Part shown: in pieces, positions 21,345-32,205 of the stretch
How the letters are laid out: the number at the start of each line of letters is the position of its first letter
Numbering within the stretch: the first letter of the stretch is position 1
DNA from: an uncultured Allobosea sp.
GTDB taxonomy: Bacteria > Pseudomonadota > Alphaproteobacteria > Rhizobiales > Beijerinckiaceae
Length of the DNA: 64,000 nt
Reading direction: 5' to 3'
Assembly: GCF_945956895.1 (NCBI RefSeq)
Contig: NZ_CAMFJF010000017.1
Span: 1-64,000 of the forward strand
Program-made: the position numbers and the translations under genes
The notes under the pieces: generated by a model
Database searches by the model: none
What the model was told of the DNA's origin: nothing
The model's input: only the letters and a program-made list of their open reading frames with translations

Positions 21345-22682
21345 TCAGAGCGCGTTCGCGAGCAATTTGCCGCCGGCGCGCAGGAAGCGGGTCGGATCGA
21401 CCGGCTCGTCGTTGATGCGGGTTTCGTAATGCAGGTGCGGGCCGGTCGAGCGGCCGGTCGAGCCGACGCGACCGACCACCGTGCCGGCCTTCACCATCTG
21501 CCCGGTCGTCACCGAGATCGCCGACATATGGGCGTAGCGGGTGCTCAGGCCGTTGGCATGCTCGACCTCGACCATATTGCCGTAGCCGCCATTGTACTCG
21601 GCCGCCACGACCTTGCCCGGCGCGGTCGCCACGATCGGGGAGCCGGTCTCGGCCCGGAAATCGACGCCGGTATGCATGGCGAGGCCGCGGGTGAACGGGT
21701 CGGTGCGGTAACCGAAATTCGAGGTGAAGTCGTGGTCTCCGGCCATCGGCCGGGCCAGCGGCAACTGGTCGATCACGCCGCGCAGGCGAATGACCGAGGT
21801 CATGCGTGGCTGGAGGGCATTGAGGGTCGCGGCGAAGGCACCATCCGACGAGTCGAGCTTCACCGGTACGAAGGGGCCGCCCATGCCGCCGGCGGAGGTT
21901 GCCGGAGCGGCGAGACGCTCGGCGTCGAGCCCGGTTTCGGCGAGCGCGCTGCGCAGGCGCTTCTGGGTCGCAGCGAGGGTCTCGTCCATGTCCTTCAGCG
22001 CCGCAAGCTGGGCGTCGGACGTCCGGGTCATGGCGCCGTCGAGCTTGGTCAGCGCGGCATCGACCCGCTTGGCCGGCGGTTCGGGCGGCGTCTCGCCGGA
22101 CTGCCAGCCGCCGCCATCGGCGCCGCGCAGCGAAGGTGTCTCCGGCGCCGGCGTCGGCTTGTTCGGCAGGATCGGCGCGAAGCTGGTCACGCCGGAGGCG
22201 CGGATCGGTTCGCCGGGTTTGATGACCTGCGAGCGTAGCGGCAGCTTTGCGGCCGACATCAGGCCATTCGATTGCATGGTATCGGTGAGCGCCGCGACCA
22301 GGGACTGGCGCGACTCAAGTTCGGCCTGTCGGCTGGCGAGTTCGTCGACCCGCGATTCGACGCCGTCCTGGTCCAGAAGGGCACGGCTGGCGTAGCGGTC
22401 GATATCGGCCCGCAACGCGGAGATCCGATCCTCATAGGCGTATTGGCGCGTCGTCTCGCGGGCGATCAGCCTGGCGGCGAGGTCGTCGCGGCTGAGGATG
22501 TACCAGCCGGCACCACCGCTGCAGGCCGTGCTCAGAGCCAGCCAGGCGAGCCCCGCGAGCATGGTGGAGCGGCGCACCGTATAGGTCCTGTGGGAGACGA
22601 GACCGAGGGTGGGGAGGGCGGGGGCGGGCTGAGACTGAGGATGCATACGCGGAACCGGTAATAACGCTGCCGATACCGTCAT
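21345..22682 (-). CDS. Membrane-anchored M23 (LytM-type) peptidase
   Basis: The 445-residue protein has a short cytoplasmic N-terminus, one membrane segment (about residues 40-62), a periplasmic coiled-coil region rich in Arg/Glu/Ala (about 70-140), a Pro-rich linker and a C-terminal M23 domain. The LytM zinc ligands are visible: HxxxD-like SNFGYRTDPF then MHTGVDFRA, and the terminal HxH motif in GPHLHYETR. An intact HLH argues for an active D,D-endopeptidase rather than an EnvC-like activator. An ATG at 22646 is an alternative start. It probably cuts murein cross-links during growth; no partner gene is adjacent. Confidence 0.88.
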   Translation of the reverse strand: MTVSAALLPVPRMHPQSQPAPALPTLGLVSHRTYTVRRSTMLAGLAWLALSTACSGGAGWYILSRDDLAARLIARETTRQYAYEDRISALRADIDRYASRALLDQDGVESRVDELASRQAELESRQSLVAALTDTMQSNGLMSAAKLPLRSQVIKPGEPIRASGVTSFAPILPNKPTPAPETPSLRGADGGGWQSGETPPEPPAKRVDAALTKLDGAMTRTSDAQLAALKDMDETLAATQKRLRSALAETGLDAERLAAPATSAGGMGGPFVPVKLDSSDGAFAATLNALQPRMTSVIRLRGVIDQLPLARPMAGDHDFTSNFGYRTDPFTRGLAMHTGVDFRAETGSPIVATAPGKVVAAEYNGGYGNMVEVEHANGLSTRYAHMSAISVTTGQMVKAGTVVGRVGSTGRSTGPHLHYETRINDEPVDPTRFLRAGGKLLANAL

Positions 22683-22750
22683 CAGACATTGTTAGGGTTA
22701 ATCTTTCGCAAATTTCGCCCCGCGCAACGCCTGCGCAATGCTTCAAGACG

Positions 22751-23215
22751 TCAGAGCGCCTGCGCCGCCGCGAGGACTTCCTCGGCGTGGCCGGCGACCT
22801 TCACCTTGCGCCAGATGCGGGCGAGGCGCCCTTCGGCATCGATCAGGAAGGTCGAGCGCTCGACGCCCATATAGGTGCGACCGTAAAGGCTCTTCTCGAC
22901 CCAGATGCCGTAGGCGTTCGCCAGGGCTTGCGACTCGTCTGCCATGAGCGGGAAGTCGAGTTCGTATTTGCGTTTGAAATTGACGTGCTTCTTCGCCGAA
23001 TCCGGCGAAACGCCAATGATTTCGGTGCCGCAGGCGGCGAATTCCTGGCGCAGCCGGTTGAAGGCGATCGCCTCCTCGGTGCAGGCCGGGGTGTTGTCCT
23101 TGGGGTAGGCATAGAGCACGACCTTGCGGCCACGCAGCGCGCCGAGGCTGATCTCGCCGTCGCCGTCGCGCGGCAGCGTGAAGTCCGGGGCCGGGTCGCC
23201 TTCCTGCAATGCCAT
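22751..23215 (-). CDS. bcp: Thioredoxin-dependent thiol peroxidase (Bcp/PrxQ)
   Basis: Bcp reduces hydrogen peroxide and organic peroxides using thioredoxin. The 154-residue protein shows the peroxiredoxin pattern: GDPAPDFTLPRDGDGEISL, then LYAYPKDNTPACTEEAIAF with the peroxidatic cysteine in TPACT (about residue 46). PrxQ enzymes usually carry the resolving cysteine five residues later; here that position is not cysteine, so this is a one-Cys-type or uses another cysteine such as that in FAACGTE. The Arg in ERSTFLID is present. Length is normal. It is divergent from the AsmA-like gene. Confidence 0.92.
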   Translation of the reverse strand: MALQEGDPAPDFTLPRDGDGEISLGALRGRKVVLYAYPKDNTPACTEEAIAFNRLRQEFAACGTEIIGVSPDSAKKHVNFKRKYELDFPLMADESQALANAYGIWVEKSLYGRTYMGVERSTFLIDAEGRLARIWRKVKVAGHAEEVLAAAQAL

Positions 23216-23357
23216 GGCCGCTGCCTTCCTTTCGTCGTGATCTCACTGCATGGAGCCCGCGATCCGGCATGGCGAGCCGGCTCACGGCAAGGATCGACGA
23301 AACGCCGGACGCTTCCCGTTTCCGGATTGCCGAATCGCTTCGCCTGACCACATCGAC

Positions 23358-26300
23358 ATGCATGCTCCCTTCCGGGATTGCGGCAAGGGGCGATCGGGCG
23401 CACCCTCGCGCAAACCGACACAGGCGCAGAAAAGGACCACGCGGATCTTGTCGGACCAGGAAGCAAAGGCTGCGGCTGCGGGGCAAGGAAATGTCTTGCC
23501 CGCGAGCGAGGCCTGCGATGTCGAGATCGTAAAGCGGCGCGCCAAGGCGGGGCTCGCCACGATCTGCGTCGCGGTCACGGTCGCCGTGCTGGTGCTGGCC
23601 GGTGCGGCGGCGACGCTGCTGGTCACGGGCATTATTCCGCTTTCGGGCTTCGAAGGACGCATCACAGCCGCGATCGAGGAACGGCTCGGACCGGACTGGA
23701 AGGTCACGGCGGCCTCGGCCGAGCTCGGCCGCATCGACGGGCATTCCCAGCTCAGGGTCCGGCAGGTCTCGTTCCAGCATAGCAGCGGCGCCGTGATCCG
23801 GGCGCCCGAAGCCGTTCTCGGCTATGCGCCGATGGCGCTGCTCAAGGGCGACATCAAGCTCGTCTCGGTCGATCTGCGCGGCGTCAATGTCCGTCTCGGC
23901 GTCAGCAAGGACGGCGCGCTCGTGATCAACGCGGATTCGGCGCCAGCCGAGACACCGCCTCAGCCGACCGTGCCGGATGCCGCGCAGTGGAACGCCTTCA
24001 CCGGCATCATGAGCGCGATCTCGACGCTGGCGCGGGGCGACGGCCTTCTCGGCTCTCTCGAGGAGGCCGGCATCAACGGCGCACGGCTGTCGCTGGTCGA
24101 TCCGGAGGGGCGCCAGAAGGCCGGGCTGGAAGATGTCGAGATCAAGCTGACCCGCATCGCCGAACGCGGCACGCGGATGACGATGAAGGGGCGGACCGGC
24201 CAGCGCTGGAAGGAGCTCTCGGTCGACCTGTCGACGGAGGCCGACGGAACACAGCGCGCCGATATCGACATCCAGCGCTTCGAGCCTGCGGAAGCCGTCG
24301 CGCTCGCCTTCGGAACGTCCGGCGTCCTGGTCGAAGGCCTGCCGCTGCAAGGCCGCGCAACCCTCAGGCAGTCGCCGGACGGCAAGAAGTCGATCACGGC
24401 GCGGGTCGGTGTCCGGTCCGGCGCGCTGCGTTTTCCGGAGAGCCCGATCTCGTCCTTCGTTGTGGATTCGGCGGATGTCGAGCTGGCCAGCGGTGCCGAC
24501 CTGTCGGAGCTCAACATCGTGCGCGGCGAGATCAAGGCCGGCGAGACGCGGTTTTCCGCGACGGGCTCGCTGCGCGAGGACAATGGCGGCTGGCGCATCG
24601 CGCTCGATGCCAACGGCCAGCTCGCGGGGCTCGACAACGACCCGCCGGTCCAGATCGACAGCCTGAAGGCCGCGCTGAAGCTCGATCCTGCCAACAATGC
24701 CGTGACGGTCGATGCGGTTTCACTGCGGGGGCCGGCCGCTTCGGTCGACATGACGGCCTTCGTCCAGCGGGTGAGCAGTTCTCCGCTGCAGCGTTTCGCG
24801 ATCAAGGCTACCAATTCCGACCCGCGCGCGCTGCTCGCGATCTGGCCGGGTTTTACCTCGCCGGAGGTGCATGGCACGCTGCGGCGGCAGCTCGCCGCAG
24901 GGCGCATCAAGTCCTTGTCGGTCGATCTCGACCTGGCGCCGGAGGATCATGCCCGCCTGCTCAAGGGCGAGGGCATGCCCGATTCCTCGCTGTCGGTGAT
25001 GATCGATGCCGATCGGGTTCGTTATCTACCCGATCCCGGCCTGCCGCCTCTGGTCGATGCGACTGTGTCCGGTCGGGTCGGCGGCCGCACCGTTCAGCTC
25101 GCCATCGGCAAGGCGACAGCCGAGCTCGGCGGCGGGCGCCAGCTTCAGCTGAGCGAGGGCAGCTTCGCCATGCCCGAATATCATCAGCATCGCGCACAGG
25201 CCCGCATCGGCTTCCGTTCTGTGGGTTCGATGGACGCCCTGGCGACGCTGTTCGCGTTTCCGGCTCTGAAGGACTTTAGCCCCGGCAGGATCGACCCGGT
25301 GGCGATCAAGGGCACGAGCGATCTGAAGGTCGGCATCACCTTGCCGCTGGCTGACGACCTCAAGCCGGACGAGATTGCGGTGACAGGGACCGGCACGCTC
25401 GCGAATGTCGCCTCCGACACGCTTCTGGGCACGGAGAAGCTCGATGCCAGCAGCTTCACCGTCAATGTCGATCGCAACGGGTTGTCGCTGCGCGGCGATG
25501 CGCGGGTCGGCGGCGACAAGGCGCAGGTCGAGCTCAAGCAAAACGGCAAGGGCCAGGGCGAGGCGACATTGCAGCTCGCACTCGACGCCGCCGCCCGGCA
25601 ACGGCGCGGTTTCGGCGCCGATACCGGAATTTCCGGGACATTGCCCGTGAAGGTGACGAAGCCGCTCGGCAAGACCCCCGAACTGCCGCCTCGCGTCGAG
25701 ATCGACCTTACCAAGGTTGCGCTCGATGGCGTCGTTCCCGGATTGACCAAGCCGGCAGGGCGACCGGGCAAGGTCAGCTTCACCTATGTCCTGGATGCGG
25801 ACGGACCCGACCTCGAGGATTTCTCGCTCGAGGCCGGCTCGGCCCTGATCAAGGGGCGCATCGAGCTGAACAAGCAGAACGGACTGGATGCCGCGAGCTT
25901 CTCGCAGTTCCGCCTGTCGCCCGGCGACAATCTGAAGATCGATGCGAAGCGGGATGGCAACGTCGTTAAGCTCGTCGTGCGTGGCGCGGTCGCCGATCTG
26001 CGCCCCTTCATCAAGGACCTGCAAAGCCCGGGATCGGGAGGCAAGGGCGACAAGTCCGGTGCCAAGGGCGGCGATTACGATGTCGATCTCGACGTGCCGA
26101 TCCTGACTGGCTTCAACAATGAGGCCATCACCAGCGGAACGCTGAAATTCGCGAAGCGTGGCGGCGATATCCGCTCCGCCAATTTCCAGGGGCGGATCGG
26201 CAAGGCGGATGTCTCGGCCCGGCAGGGCCGCCAGGGCGAGGGCGGGCAGCTCGTCGTGCAGTCGGACAATGGCGGATCGCTGCTGCGCTTCCTCGATCTC

Positions 26301-26885
26301 TACAACAAGGCCTATGGCGGCGATCTCATGCTGACGCTGGGGCCGGGCGAGAGCCAGAGCGGCGATCTGCTGTTCCGCAATTTCACGGTCCGGGACGAGC
26401 CTGCGCTGCGTCGCGTCGTGGGCGCGCAGTCGTCGAGCGCCCTTGTCGGCGACAACGTGGCGGAGCCGCGGATCGACGTGACCGAAGTCGCCTTCACCAA
26501 GCTCAAGGCGGAGTTCACCCGCTCTGCCAGCCGGCTCGACGTTTCCGACATGGTGATCTGGGGCCAGCAAGTCGGCTTCACCCTGCAGGGCCATGTCGAT
26601 TACGGCCGTGACCGCGTCGATATCGGCGGCACCTTCGTGCCGGGCTACGCCTTCAATAATGCCTTCGCGCAGGTGCCGGTGGTCGGTGCGCTGCTCGGCG
26701 GCGGCAGCCAGTATGGCGGGCTGTTCGCGATGAATTTCCGGATTTCGGGCGCAGCCAGCGCACCGACCATGTCGATCAACCCGCTCTCGGCGCTGGCGCC
26801 CGGCATCCTGCGCCGCTTCGTCGATCCGCTCGGCGGCGCGCCGGCGCAGAAGCCGGTGCAGCCCCGGCAGGCGCAGCCACGCTGA
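23358..26885 (+). CDS. Large AsmA-like / YhdP-type inner-membrane protein
   Basis: About 1175 residues from the ATG at 23358; the upstream ATG at 23250 would add 36 residues but leaves only 34 bp to the divergent bcp start. A short cytoplasmic tail is followed by one membrane helix (about 30 residues, VAVTVAVLVLAGAAATLL) and then a very long periplasmic region rich in beta strands with repeated GxxRVDG-like patterns. The C-terminal part, with DVSDMVIWGQQVGFTLQGHV and DIGGTFVPGYAFNNAF, matches the AsmA_2 region. Proteins of this family (TamB, YhdP, AsmA) are thought to form bridge-like grooves that carry phospholipid to the outer membrane. The family is clear; the specific orthologue is not. 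Confidence 0.82.
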   Translation: MHAPFRDCGKGRSGAPSRKPTQAQKRTTRILSDQEAKAAAAGQGNVLPASEACDVEIVKRRAKAGLATICVAVTVAVLVLAGAAATLLVTGIIPLSGFEGRITAAIEERLGPDWKVTAASAELGRIDGHSQLRVRQVSFQHSSGAVIRAPEAVLGYAPMALLKGDIKLVSVDLRGVNVRLGVSKDGALVINADSAPAETPPQPTVPDAAQWNAFTGIMSAISTLARGDGLLGSLEEAGINGARLSLVDPEGRQKAGLEDVEIKLTRIAERGTRMTMKGRTGQRWKELSVDLSTEADGTQRADIDIQRFEPAEAVALAFGTSGVLVEGLPLQGRATLRQSPDGKKSITARVGVRSGALRFPESPISSFVVDSADVELASGADLSELNIVRGEIKAGETRFSATGSLREDNGGWRIALDANGQLAGLDNDPPVQIDSLKAALKLDPANNAVTVDAVSLRGPAASVDMTAFVQRVSSSPLQRFAIKATNSDPRALLAIWPGFTSPEVHGTLRRQLAAGRIKSLSVDLDLAPEDHARLLKGEGMPDSSLSVMIDADRVRYLPDPGLPPLVDATVSGRVGGRTVQLAIGKATAELGGGRQLQLSEGSFAMPEYHQHRAQARIGFRSVGSMDALATLFAFPALKDFSPGRIDPVAIKGTSDLKVGITLPLADDLKPDEIAVTGTGTLANVASDTLLGTEKLDASSFTVNVDRNGLSLRGDARVGGDKAQVELKQNGKGQGEATLQLALDAAARQRRGFGADTGISGTLPVKVTKPLGKTPELPPRVEIDLTKVALDGVVPGLTKPAGRPGKVSFTYVLDADGPDLEDFSLEAGSALIKGRIELNKQNGLDAASFSQFRLSPGDNLKIDAKRDGNVVKLVVRGAVADLRPFIKDLQSPGSGGKGDKSGAKGGDYDVDLDVPILTGFNNEAITSGTLKFAKRGGDIRSANFQGRIGKADVSARQGRQGEGGQLVVQSDNGGSLLRFLDLYNKAYGGDLMLTLGPGESQSGDLLFRNFTVRDEPALRRVVGAQSSSALVGDNVAEPRIDVTEVAFTKLKAEFTRSASRLDVSDMVIWGQQVGFTLQGHVDYGRDRVDIGGTFVPGYAFNNAFAQVPVVGALLGGGSQYGGLFAMNFRISGAASAPTMSINPLSALAPGILRRFVDPLGGAPAQKPVQPRQAQPR

Positions 26886-26914
26886 GACCTGGTGGTGCGT
26901 TGTTGAGGGCGCCT

Positions 26915-27047
26915 GTCATCCCGTGCGCGGTGCGGCGCGCAGCGATGCGCCGCAGACACGGGACCGTGCGACGAGAGGGCGCCTTTTTCTGGGAACGGTC
27001 CCGCATCTGCGCAGCGGCATTGCATGCCGCAGCGCGTGCGGGATGAC
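26915..27047. repeat. GTCAT...ATGAC dispersed repeat, copy 3
   Basis: The element opens GTCATCCCGTGCGCGG and closes GCGTGCGGGATGAC, with inner GCAGACACGGGACC / GGTCCCGCATCTGCGC arms. It fills most of the gap between the convergent AsmA-like and tyrS genes. Its inner arms closely resemble those of the copy at 32206-32334. Confidence 0.65.
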
Positions 27048-27101
27048 ACGCGCCCTATAGCACGTGCTCTATAGAGTGGTTGCGCTGTCGCTGCCGCGCC
27101 C

Positions 27102-28355
27102 TTACTCCGGGCGCAGCAGGATGTGCTTCTTCTTGCCGAAGGAGAGCTTGATCACGCCTTCCGACGTGAGGTCGCCGAGGCCGAGCGAGGCGCGCTCGTC
27201 GGCCACGACGACGTCGTTGACGCGCAAGCCCCCGGCCTTGACCTGGCGGCGGGCCTCGCCTGTCGAGGGCACCAGCCCTGCTTTGACGAAGGCGGTGAGC
27301 ACGCCGATGCCCGGCTCGATCTCGGCCCGCGCGATCGCGACGCTCGGCAGGTCAGCCGCGAGCCCGCCTTCCTCGAAGGTTTTGCGTGCGGTTTCGGCGG
27401 CGGCCTCGGCCGCCTCGCGGCCGTGGACGATCGCGGTGATCTCGGTGGCGAGAATCTTCTTCGCCTCGTTCAATTCGGCGCCGCCGAGCGCAGCGAGCCG
27501 GGCGATCTCGTCCATGGGCAGGCGCGTGAACACCTTGAGGAAACGGCCGACATCGGCGTCCTCGGTGTTGCGGAAATACTGCCAGAAATCATAGGGGCTG
27601 AAGACGTCGGCATTGAGCCAGACGGCGCCATTGGCGGTCTTGCCCATCTTGGCGCCGGAGGAGGTCGTGAGCAGCGGCGTCGTCAGGCAGTAGAGCTGCG
27701 GGCCGCCCATCCGGTGCGAGAGGTCGACGCCGTTGATGATGTTGCCCCACTGGTCGGAACCGCCCATCTGCAGGCGGCAGCCATAGCGGCGGTTGAGTTC
27801 CGTGAAGTCGTAGCCCTGCATGATCATGTAGTTGAATTCGAGGAAGGACAGCGACTGCTCGCGGTCGAGCCTGAGCTTCACCGAATCGAAGGAGAGCATG
27901 CGGTTGACCGAGAAATGCCGGCCGACATCGCGCAGGAACTCGACATAGTTCAGCTTCAAGAGCCAGTCGGCGTTGTTGGCCATCATCGCGTCGGTCGGCC
28001 CGTCGCCATAGCGCAGGATGCGGCCGAAGACCCGCTTGATGCTCTCGATATTGGTCGCGATCTCCTCGACCGTGAGCAGCTTGCGCTGGTCGTCGCGGAA
28101 GGACGGGTCGCCCACCATGGAGGTGCCGCCGCCCATCAGCGTGATCGGGCGGTGGCCGGTCTCCTGGAACCAGTAGAGCATCGTCAGCGAGATCAGGTTG
28201 CCGATATGAATGCTGGTCGCCGTCGCATCATAGCCGACATAGGCCGTCTGGGTTCCCTGAAGGCACAGAGCATCGAGGCCTTCCGCGTCGGAGACCTGAT
28301 GGATGAGGCCGCGCTCGTCGAGCACGCGCAGGAAATCGGACTTGTAGGTGGTCAT
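27102..28355 (-). CDS. tyrS: Tyrosyl-tRNA synthetase
   Basis: TyrS charges tRNA-Tyr. The 417-residue class I synthetase has [18 protein letters not shown] with a HIGN variant of the HIGH signature (about residue 50), the tyrosine-binding region [19 protein letters not shown], and KMGKT in [12 protein letters not shown] as the KMSKS loop. The C-terminal S4-like RNA-binding domain includes [17 protein letters not shown]. The ATG at 28355 is chosen because the 20 extra residues of the longer frame are translated repeat sequence, not conserved protein. Confidence 0.96.
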   Translation of the reverse strand: MTTYKSDFLRVLDERGLIHQVSDAEGLDALCLQGTQTAYVGYDATATSIHIGNLISLTMLYWFQETGHRPITLMGGGTSMVGDPSFRDDQRKLLTVEEIATNIESIKRVFGRILRYGDGPTDAMMANNADWLLKLNYVEFLRDVGRHFSVNRMLSFDSVKLRLDREQSLSFLEFNYMIMQGYDFTELNRRYGCRLQMGGSDQWGNIINGVDLSHRMGGPQLYCLTTPLLTTSSGAKMGKTANGAVWLNADVFSPYDFWQYFRNTEDADVGRFLKVFTRLPMDEIARLAALGGAELNEAKKILATEITAIVHGREAAEAAAETARKTFEEGGLAADLPSVAIARAEIEPGIGVLTAFVKAGLVPSTGEARRQVKAGGLRVNDVVVADERASLGLGDLTSEGVIKLSFGKKKHILLRPE

Positions 28356-28385
28356 GGCAAGACTCGACGACTTTTCGGTTTTGCC

Positions 28386-28474
28386 GTCATGGTCGGGCTT
28401 GTCCCGACCATCCACGTCTTCTCCCGCAGGGCGGGGTTCAATACATGGATGCTCGCCACAGGGGCGAGCATGAC
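28386..28474. repeat. GTCAT...ATGAC dispersed repeat, copy 4
   Basis: The element opens GTCATGGTCGGGCTTGTCCC and closes GGGGCGAGCATGAC, with inner CCCGCAGGGCGGG and GCTCGCCACAGGGGCGAGC hairpins. It lies between the tyrS start and the end of the upstream hydrolase gene. Confidence 0.55.
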
Positions 28475-28499
28475 GCAGTTATCATTCGGCCGGGCAGGC

Positions 28500-29171
28500 T
28501 CAGGCCTGTTCCTGCTCGGTCTTGAGGATCTCGGGGCCAACCTTGGCGTCGAGATAGGCTCCGACTTGGCTCATCAGTACATCGACCTTGCCGTCGAAGA
28601 AGTGGTTGGCGCCGTCCACGACCGTATGCTCGATCTGGATGCCCTTCTGGGTCTTCACCTTCTCGATCACCGCCATGACTTCCTTGACCGGAGCGACGCG
28701 ATCTTCCGAGCCATGGACGAACAGGCCGGAGGACGGGCAGGGCGCCAGGAACGAGAAATCGTAGCGGTTCGCCATCGCGGCGATCGAGAGGAAGCCCTCG
28801 ATCTCCGGGCGGCGCATCAGCAATTGCATGCCGATCCAGGCGCCGAAGGAGACGCCGGAGATCCAGCAGCTCTTGGCCTCGGGATTGAGCGCCTGCATCC
28901 AGTCGAGCGCCGCGGCGGCGTCCGAAAGCTCGCCCGCGCCATGGTCGAAATGGCCCTGGCTGCGGCCGACGCCACGGAAATTGAAGCGCAGCGCCGAGAA
29001 GCCCCGGTTCACGAAGGTGTAGAACAGGTTGTAGACGATCTGGTTGTTCATCGTCCCGCCGAATTGCGGGTGCGGGTGCAGGATGATCGCGAGCGGCGCA
29101 CCCCGCTTCTTCGCGGGCTGGTAGCGACCCTCGATCCGGCCTGCGGGCCCGTTGAAGATAACCTCTGGCAT
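28500..29171 (-). CDS. Alpha/beta hydrolase
   Basis: The 223-residue protein is an alpha/beta-fold serine hydrolase. It shows the oxyanion region ILHPHPQFGGTMNN, FNFRGVGRSQG, the nucleophile elbow GVSFGAWIG (Ser, about residue 107), and a late acid and His in VHGSEDRVAP and DGANHFFDGK. The start at 29171 has GGTGAGACG just before it; the longer frame upstream is not expected to be coding. Proteins of this group are often annotated as dienelactone-hydrolase-like or dipeptidyl-peptidase-like, but the substrate is unknown. Confidence 0.85.
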   Translation of the reverse strand: MPEVIFNGPAGRIEGRYQPAKKRGAPLAIILHPHPQFGGTMNNQIVYNLFYTFVNRGFSALRFNFRGVGRSQGHFDHGAGELSDAAAALDWMQALNPEAKSCWISGVSFGAWIGMQLLMRRPEIEGFLSIAAMANRYDFSFLAPCPSSGLFVHGSEDRVAPVKEVMAVIEKVKTQKGIQIEHTVVDGANHFFDGKVDVLMSQVGAYLDAKVGPEILKTEQEQA

Positions 29172-29287
29172 CGTCTCACCGCTTCTTGCGGCAGTGCCGG
29201 CGCGGGCGGGCAGAAAGCGGGCGCATGCCTGCTCGAAACCCGGCCACCCTTGACGGCGCCACCATGCGCGCCCTAGATGAAGAGCGC

Positions 29288-29302
29288 TTAGAATAGTTCT
29301 AA
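29288..29302 (+). promoter_or_regulatory. Irr-type iron control element (ICE box) upstream of the suf operon
   Basis: TTAGAA TAG TTCTAA is a perfect 6-bp inverted repeat with a 3-bp spacer. It matches the core of the rhizobial Irr/ICE consensus as I recall it, TTTAGAA-N3-TTCTAAA. It lies 162 bp before the chosen start of the suf-operon cysteine desulfurase and 116 bp before the divergent hydrolase start, in otherwise GC-rich sequence. Irr is the haem- and iron-status regulator of Hyphomicrobiales, and suf genes are among its reported targets. Which of the two genes it serves, and the sign of control, are inferred. Confidence 0.7.
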
Positions 29303-29464
29303 CAGCCATGAACAAGTCGAGAACAAAACGTTAGCTCGCGAGAGCGAATAGCGTTTCGACCGTTCCGGCTGGTTCGGATGGGCGGCTATAGCACGGCGCA
29401 CAGGTGCGATTTCAAGCTTTTCGTATCGACTGATGGCAATGACAAGGATGGAGCAGGCAGGATC

Positions 29465-30667
29465 GTGACGGCGGGACGCGCCTATCTCGACCATAATGCC
29501 ACAACCCCGGTGCGGCCGGAGGTGGTGGACGCGGTCGTGCATGCGCTGACGCTGCCCGGCAATCCGTCCTCCGTCCATGGCGAGGGACGGGCGGCGCGCG
29601 CCGCCATGGAGCGGGCACGCGAGCAGGTCGCGAGGCTCGTCGGCGCCAAGGCTTCGAACGTCGTCTTCACCAGTGGCGGCACGGAAGCGAATGTCGCCGT
29701 GCTCTCGCCTGGCCTGATGGATTGCGATGGCGGGCGCGACTGCGTGCGGACGCCCGCGACGCTTCTGCTTCATAGCGCAACCGAGCATGCCTGCGTGCGT
29801 GACGGGCATCGTTTCCCGGCAGGCGGGGTCGAAGCGATCCCGGTCGACGGCAATGGCATCGTCGACCTCGCCTGGCTTGACGAGCGGCTGGCGCGTTTCG
29901 TCGCCGAGAACCCCGGCGCCCGTGCGCTCGTCTCGATCCATCTCGCCAATAACGAGACCGGCGTGATTCAGCCGATCGCCGAGGCGGCCGGGATCGTACA
30001 TCGCCATGACAGCCTGCTGCATAGCGATGCCGTGCAGGCGGCCGGCAAGATCGCCATCGACATCATGGCTGTTGGCGCCGACGTGCTGACCCTCTCGGCG
30101 CACAAGATCGGCGGGCCGAAAGGCATCGGCGCCATCGTCTTCCGGACGGGCGCGCTCGAACTCGCCGACAAGCCGATGCGCGGCGGCGGGCAGGAGCGCG
30201 GCTGGCGCGCCGGAACCGAAAACCTGCCGGGAATCATCGGCTTCGGCGCGGCGGCTGAGCTCGCGGGCAAGGTTCTCGCTGACGAAGCTGCGTGGCTTTC
30301 CGGCCTGCGTGACCGTCTGGAGGCAGGGCTTGCAGCGCTGTCGCCGGAGACGGCGATCTTCGCCCGGTCAGCCCCGCGCCTGCCCAATACCAGTGCCTTC
30401 GCGACGCCCGGCCTCAAGGCCGAGACCGTGCTGATCAAGCTCGATCTCGCCGGCGCGGCGTTGTCCTCCGGCTCGGCCTGCTCCTCGGGCAAGGTCAAGC
30501 GCTCGCATGTGCTCGATGCGATGAAAATCGACCCCGCCATGAGCGCTGGGGCCTTGCGGGCTTCGCTCGGATGGACCACCTGCGAGGCGGATATCGATCT
30601 CTTTCTCGCAGCCTACGCAAAGCTCGTGGCTGCGGATACCAATCGGAGCGCCCGGGCTGCCGCCTGA
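29465..30667 (+). CDS. Cysteine desulfurase (NifS/IscS-like), first gene of the suf operon
   Basis: This PLP enzyme takes sulfur from cysteine for Fe-S cluster building. The 400-residue protein has the group I pattern: AYLDHNATTPVRPEV at the start, TSGGTEANVAVL, HSATEHACVRDG (PLP-stacking His), the Schiff-base lysine in LSAHKIGGPKGIGA (about residue 205), and the active cysteine in the longer loop SSGSACSSGKVKRS (about 335). A GTG at 29465 preceded by GGAG is the best start; the longer ATG frame from 29378 is unlikely. It leads sufB by 60 bp. A second, group II desulfurase (sufS) lies later in the same operon. No iscR-like regulator precedes it. Confidence 0.93.
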   Translation: MTAGRAYLDHNATTPVRPEVVDAVVHALTLPGNPSSVHGEGRAARAAMERAREQVARLVGAKASNVVFTSGGTEANVAVLSPGLMDCDGGRDCVRTPATLLLHSATEHACVRDGHRFPAGGVEAIPVDGNGIVDLAWLDERLARFVAENPGARALVSIHLANNETGVIQPIAEAAGIVHRHDSLLHSDAVQAAGKIAIDIMAVGADVLTLSAHKIGGPKGIGAIVFRTGALELADKPMRGGGQERGWRAGTENLPGIIGFGAAAELAGKVLADEAAWLSGLRDRLEAGLAALSPETAIFARSAPRLPNTSAFATPGLKAETVLIKLDLAGAALSSGSACSSGKVKRSHVLDAMKIDPAMSAGALRASLGWTTCEADIDLFLAAYAKLVAADTNRSARAAA

Positions 30668-30695
30668 CGCGTTCCGCAATATGAAGACTGAACCG

Positions 30696-30712
30696 GCGGG
30701 CCTTGAACCCGC
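30696..30712 (+). promoter_or_regulatory. sufB leader hairpin with CCTTGAA loop
   Basis: GCGGG-CCTTGAA-CCCGC forms a 5-bp stem with a 7-nt loop ending 15 nt before the sufB start codon, just upstream of the GGAG ribosome site. The same loop on a stem of the same pitch lies before sufA at 38926-38942, with the outer pair changed from G-C to C-G. A 9-nt direct repeat AGACTGAAC (30685-30693 and 30719-30727) flanks the hairpin. A role in translation control of Fe-S genes is inference. Confidence 0.5.
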
Positions 30713-30727
30713 GACTGGAGACTGAAC

Positions 30728-32200
<1,473 letters not shown>

Positions 32201-32205
32201 GGGCG

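Noticed and set aside
28356..28415. An N-terminal extension of TyrS reading [11 protein letters not shown]
   Set aside because: This is translated dispersed-repeat sequence; TyrS homology starts at [10 protein letters not shown].
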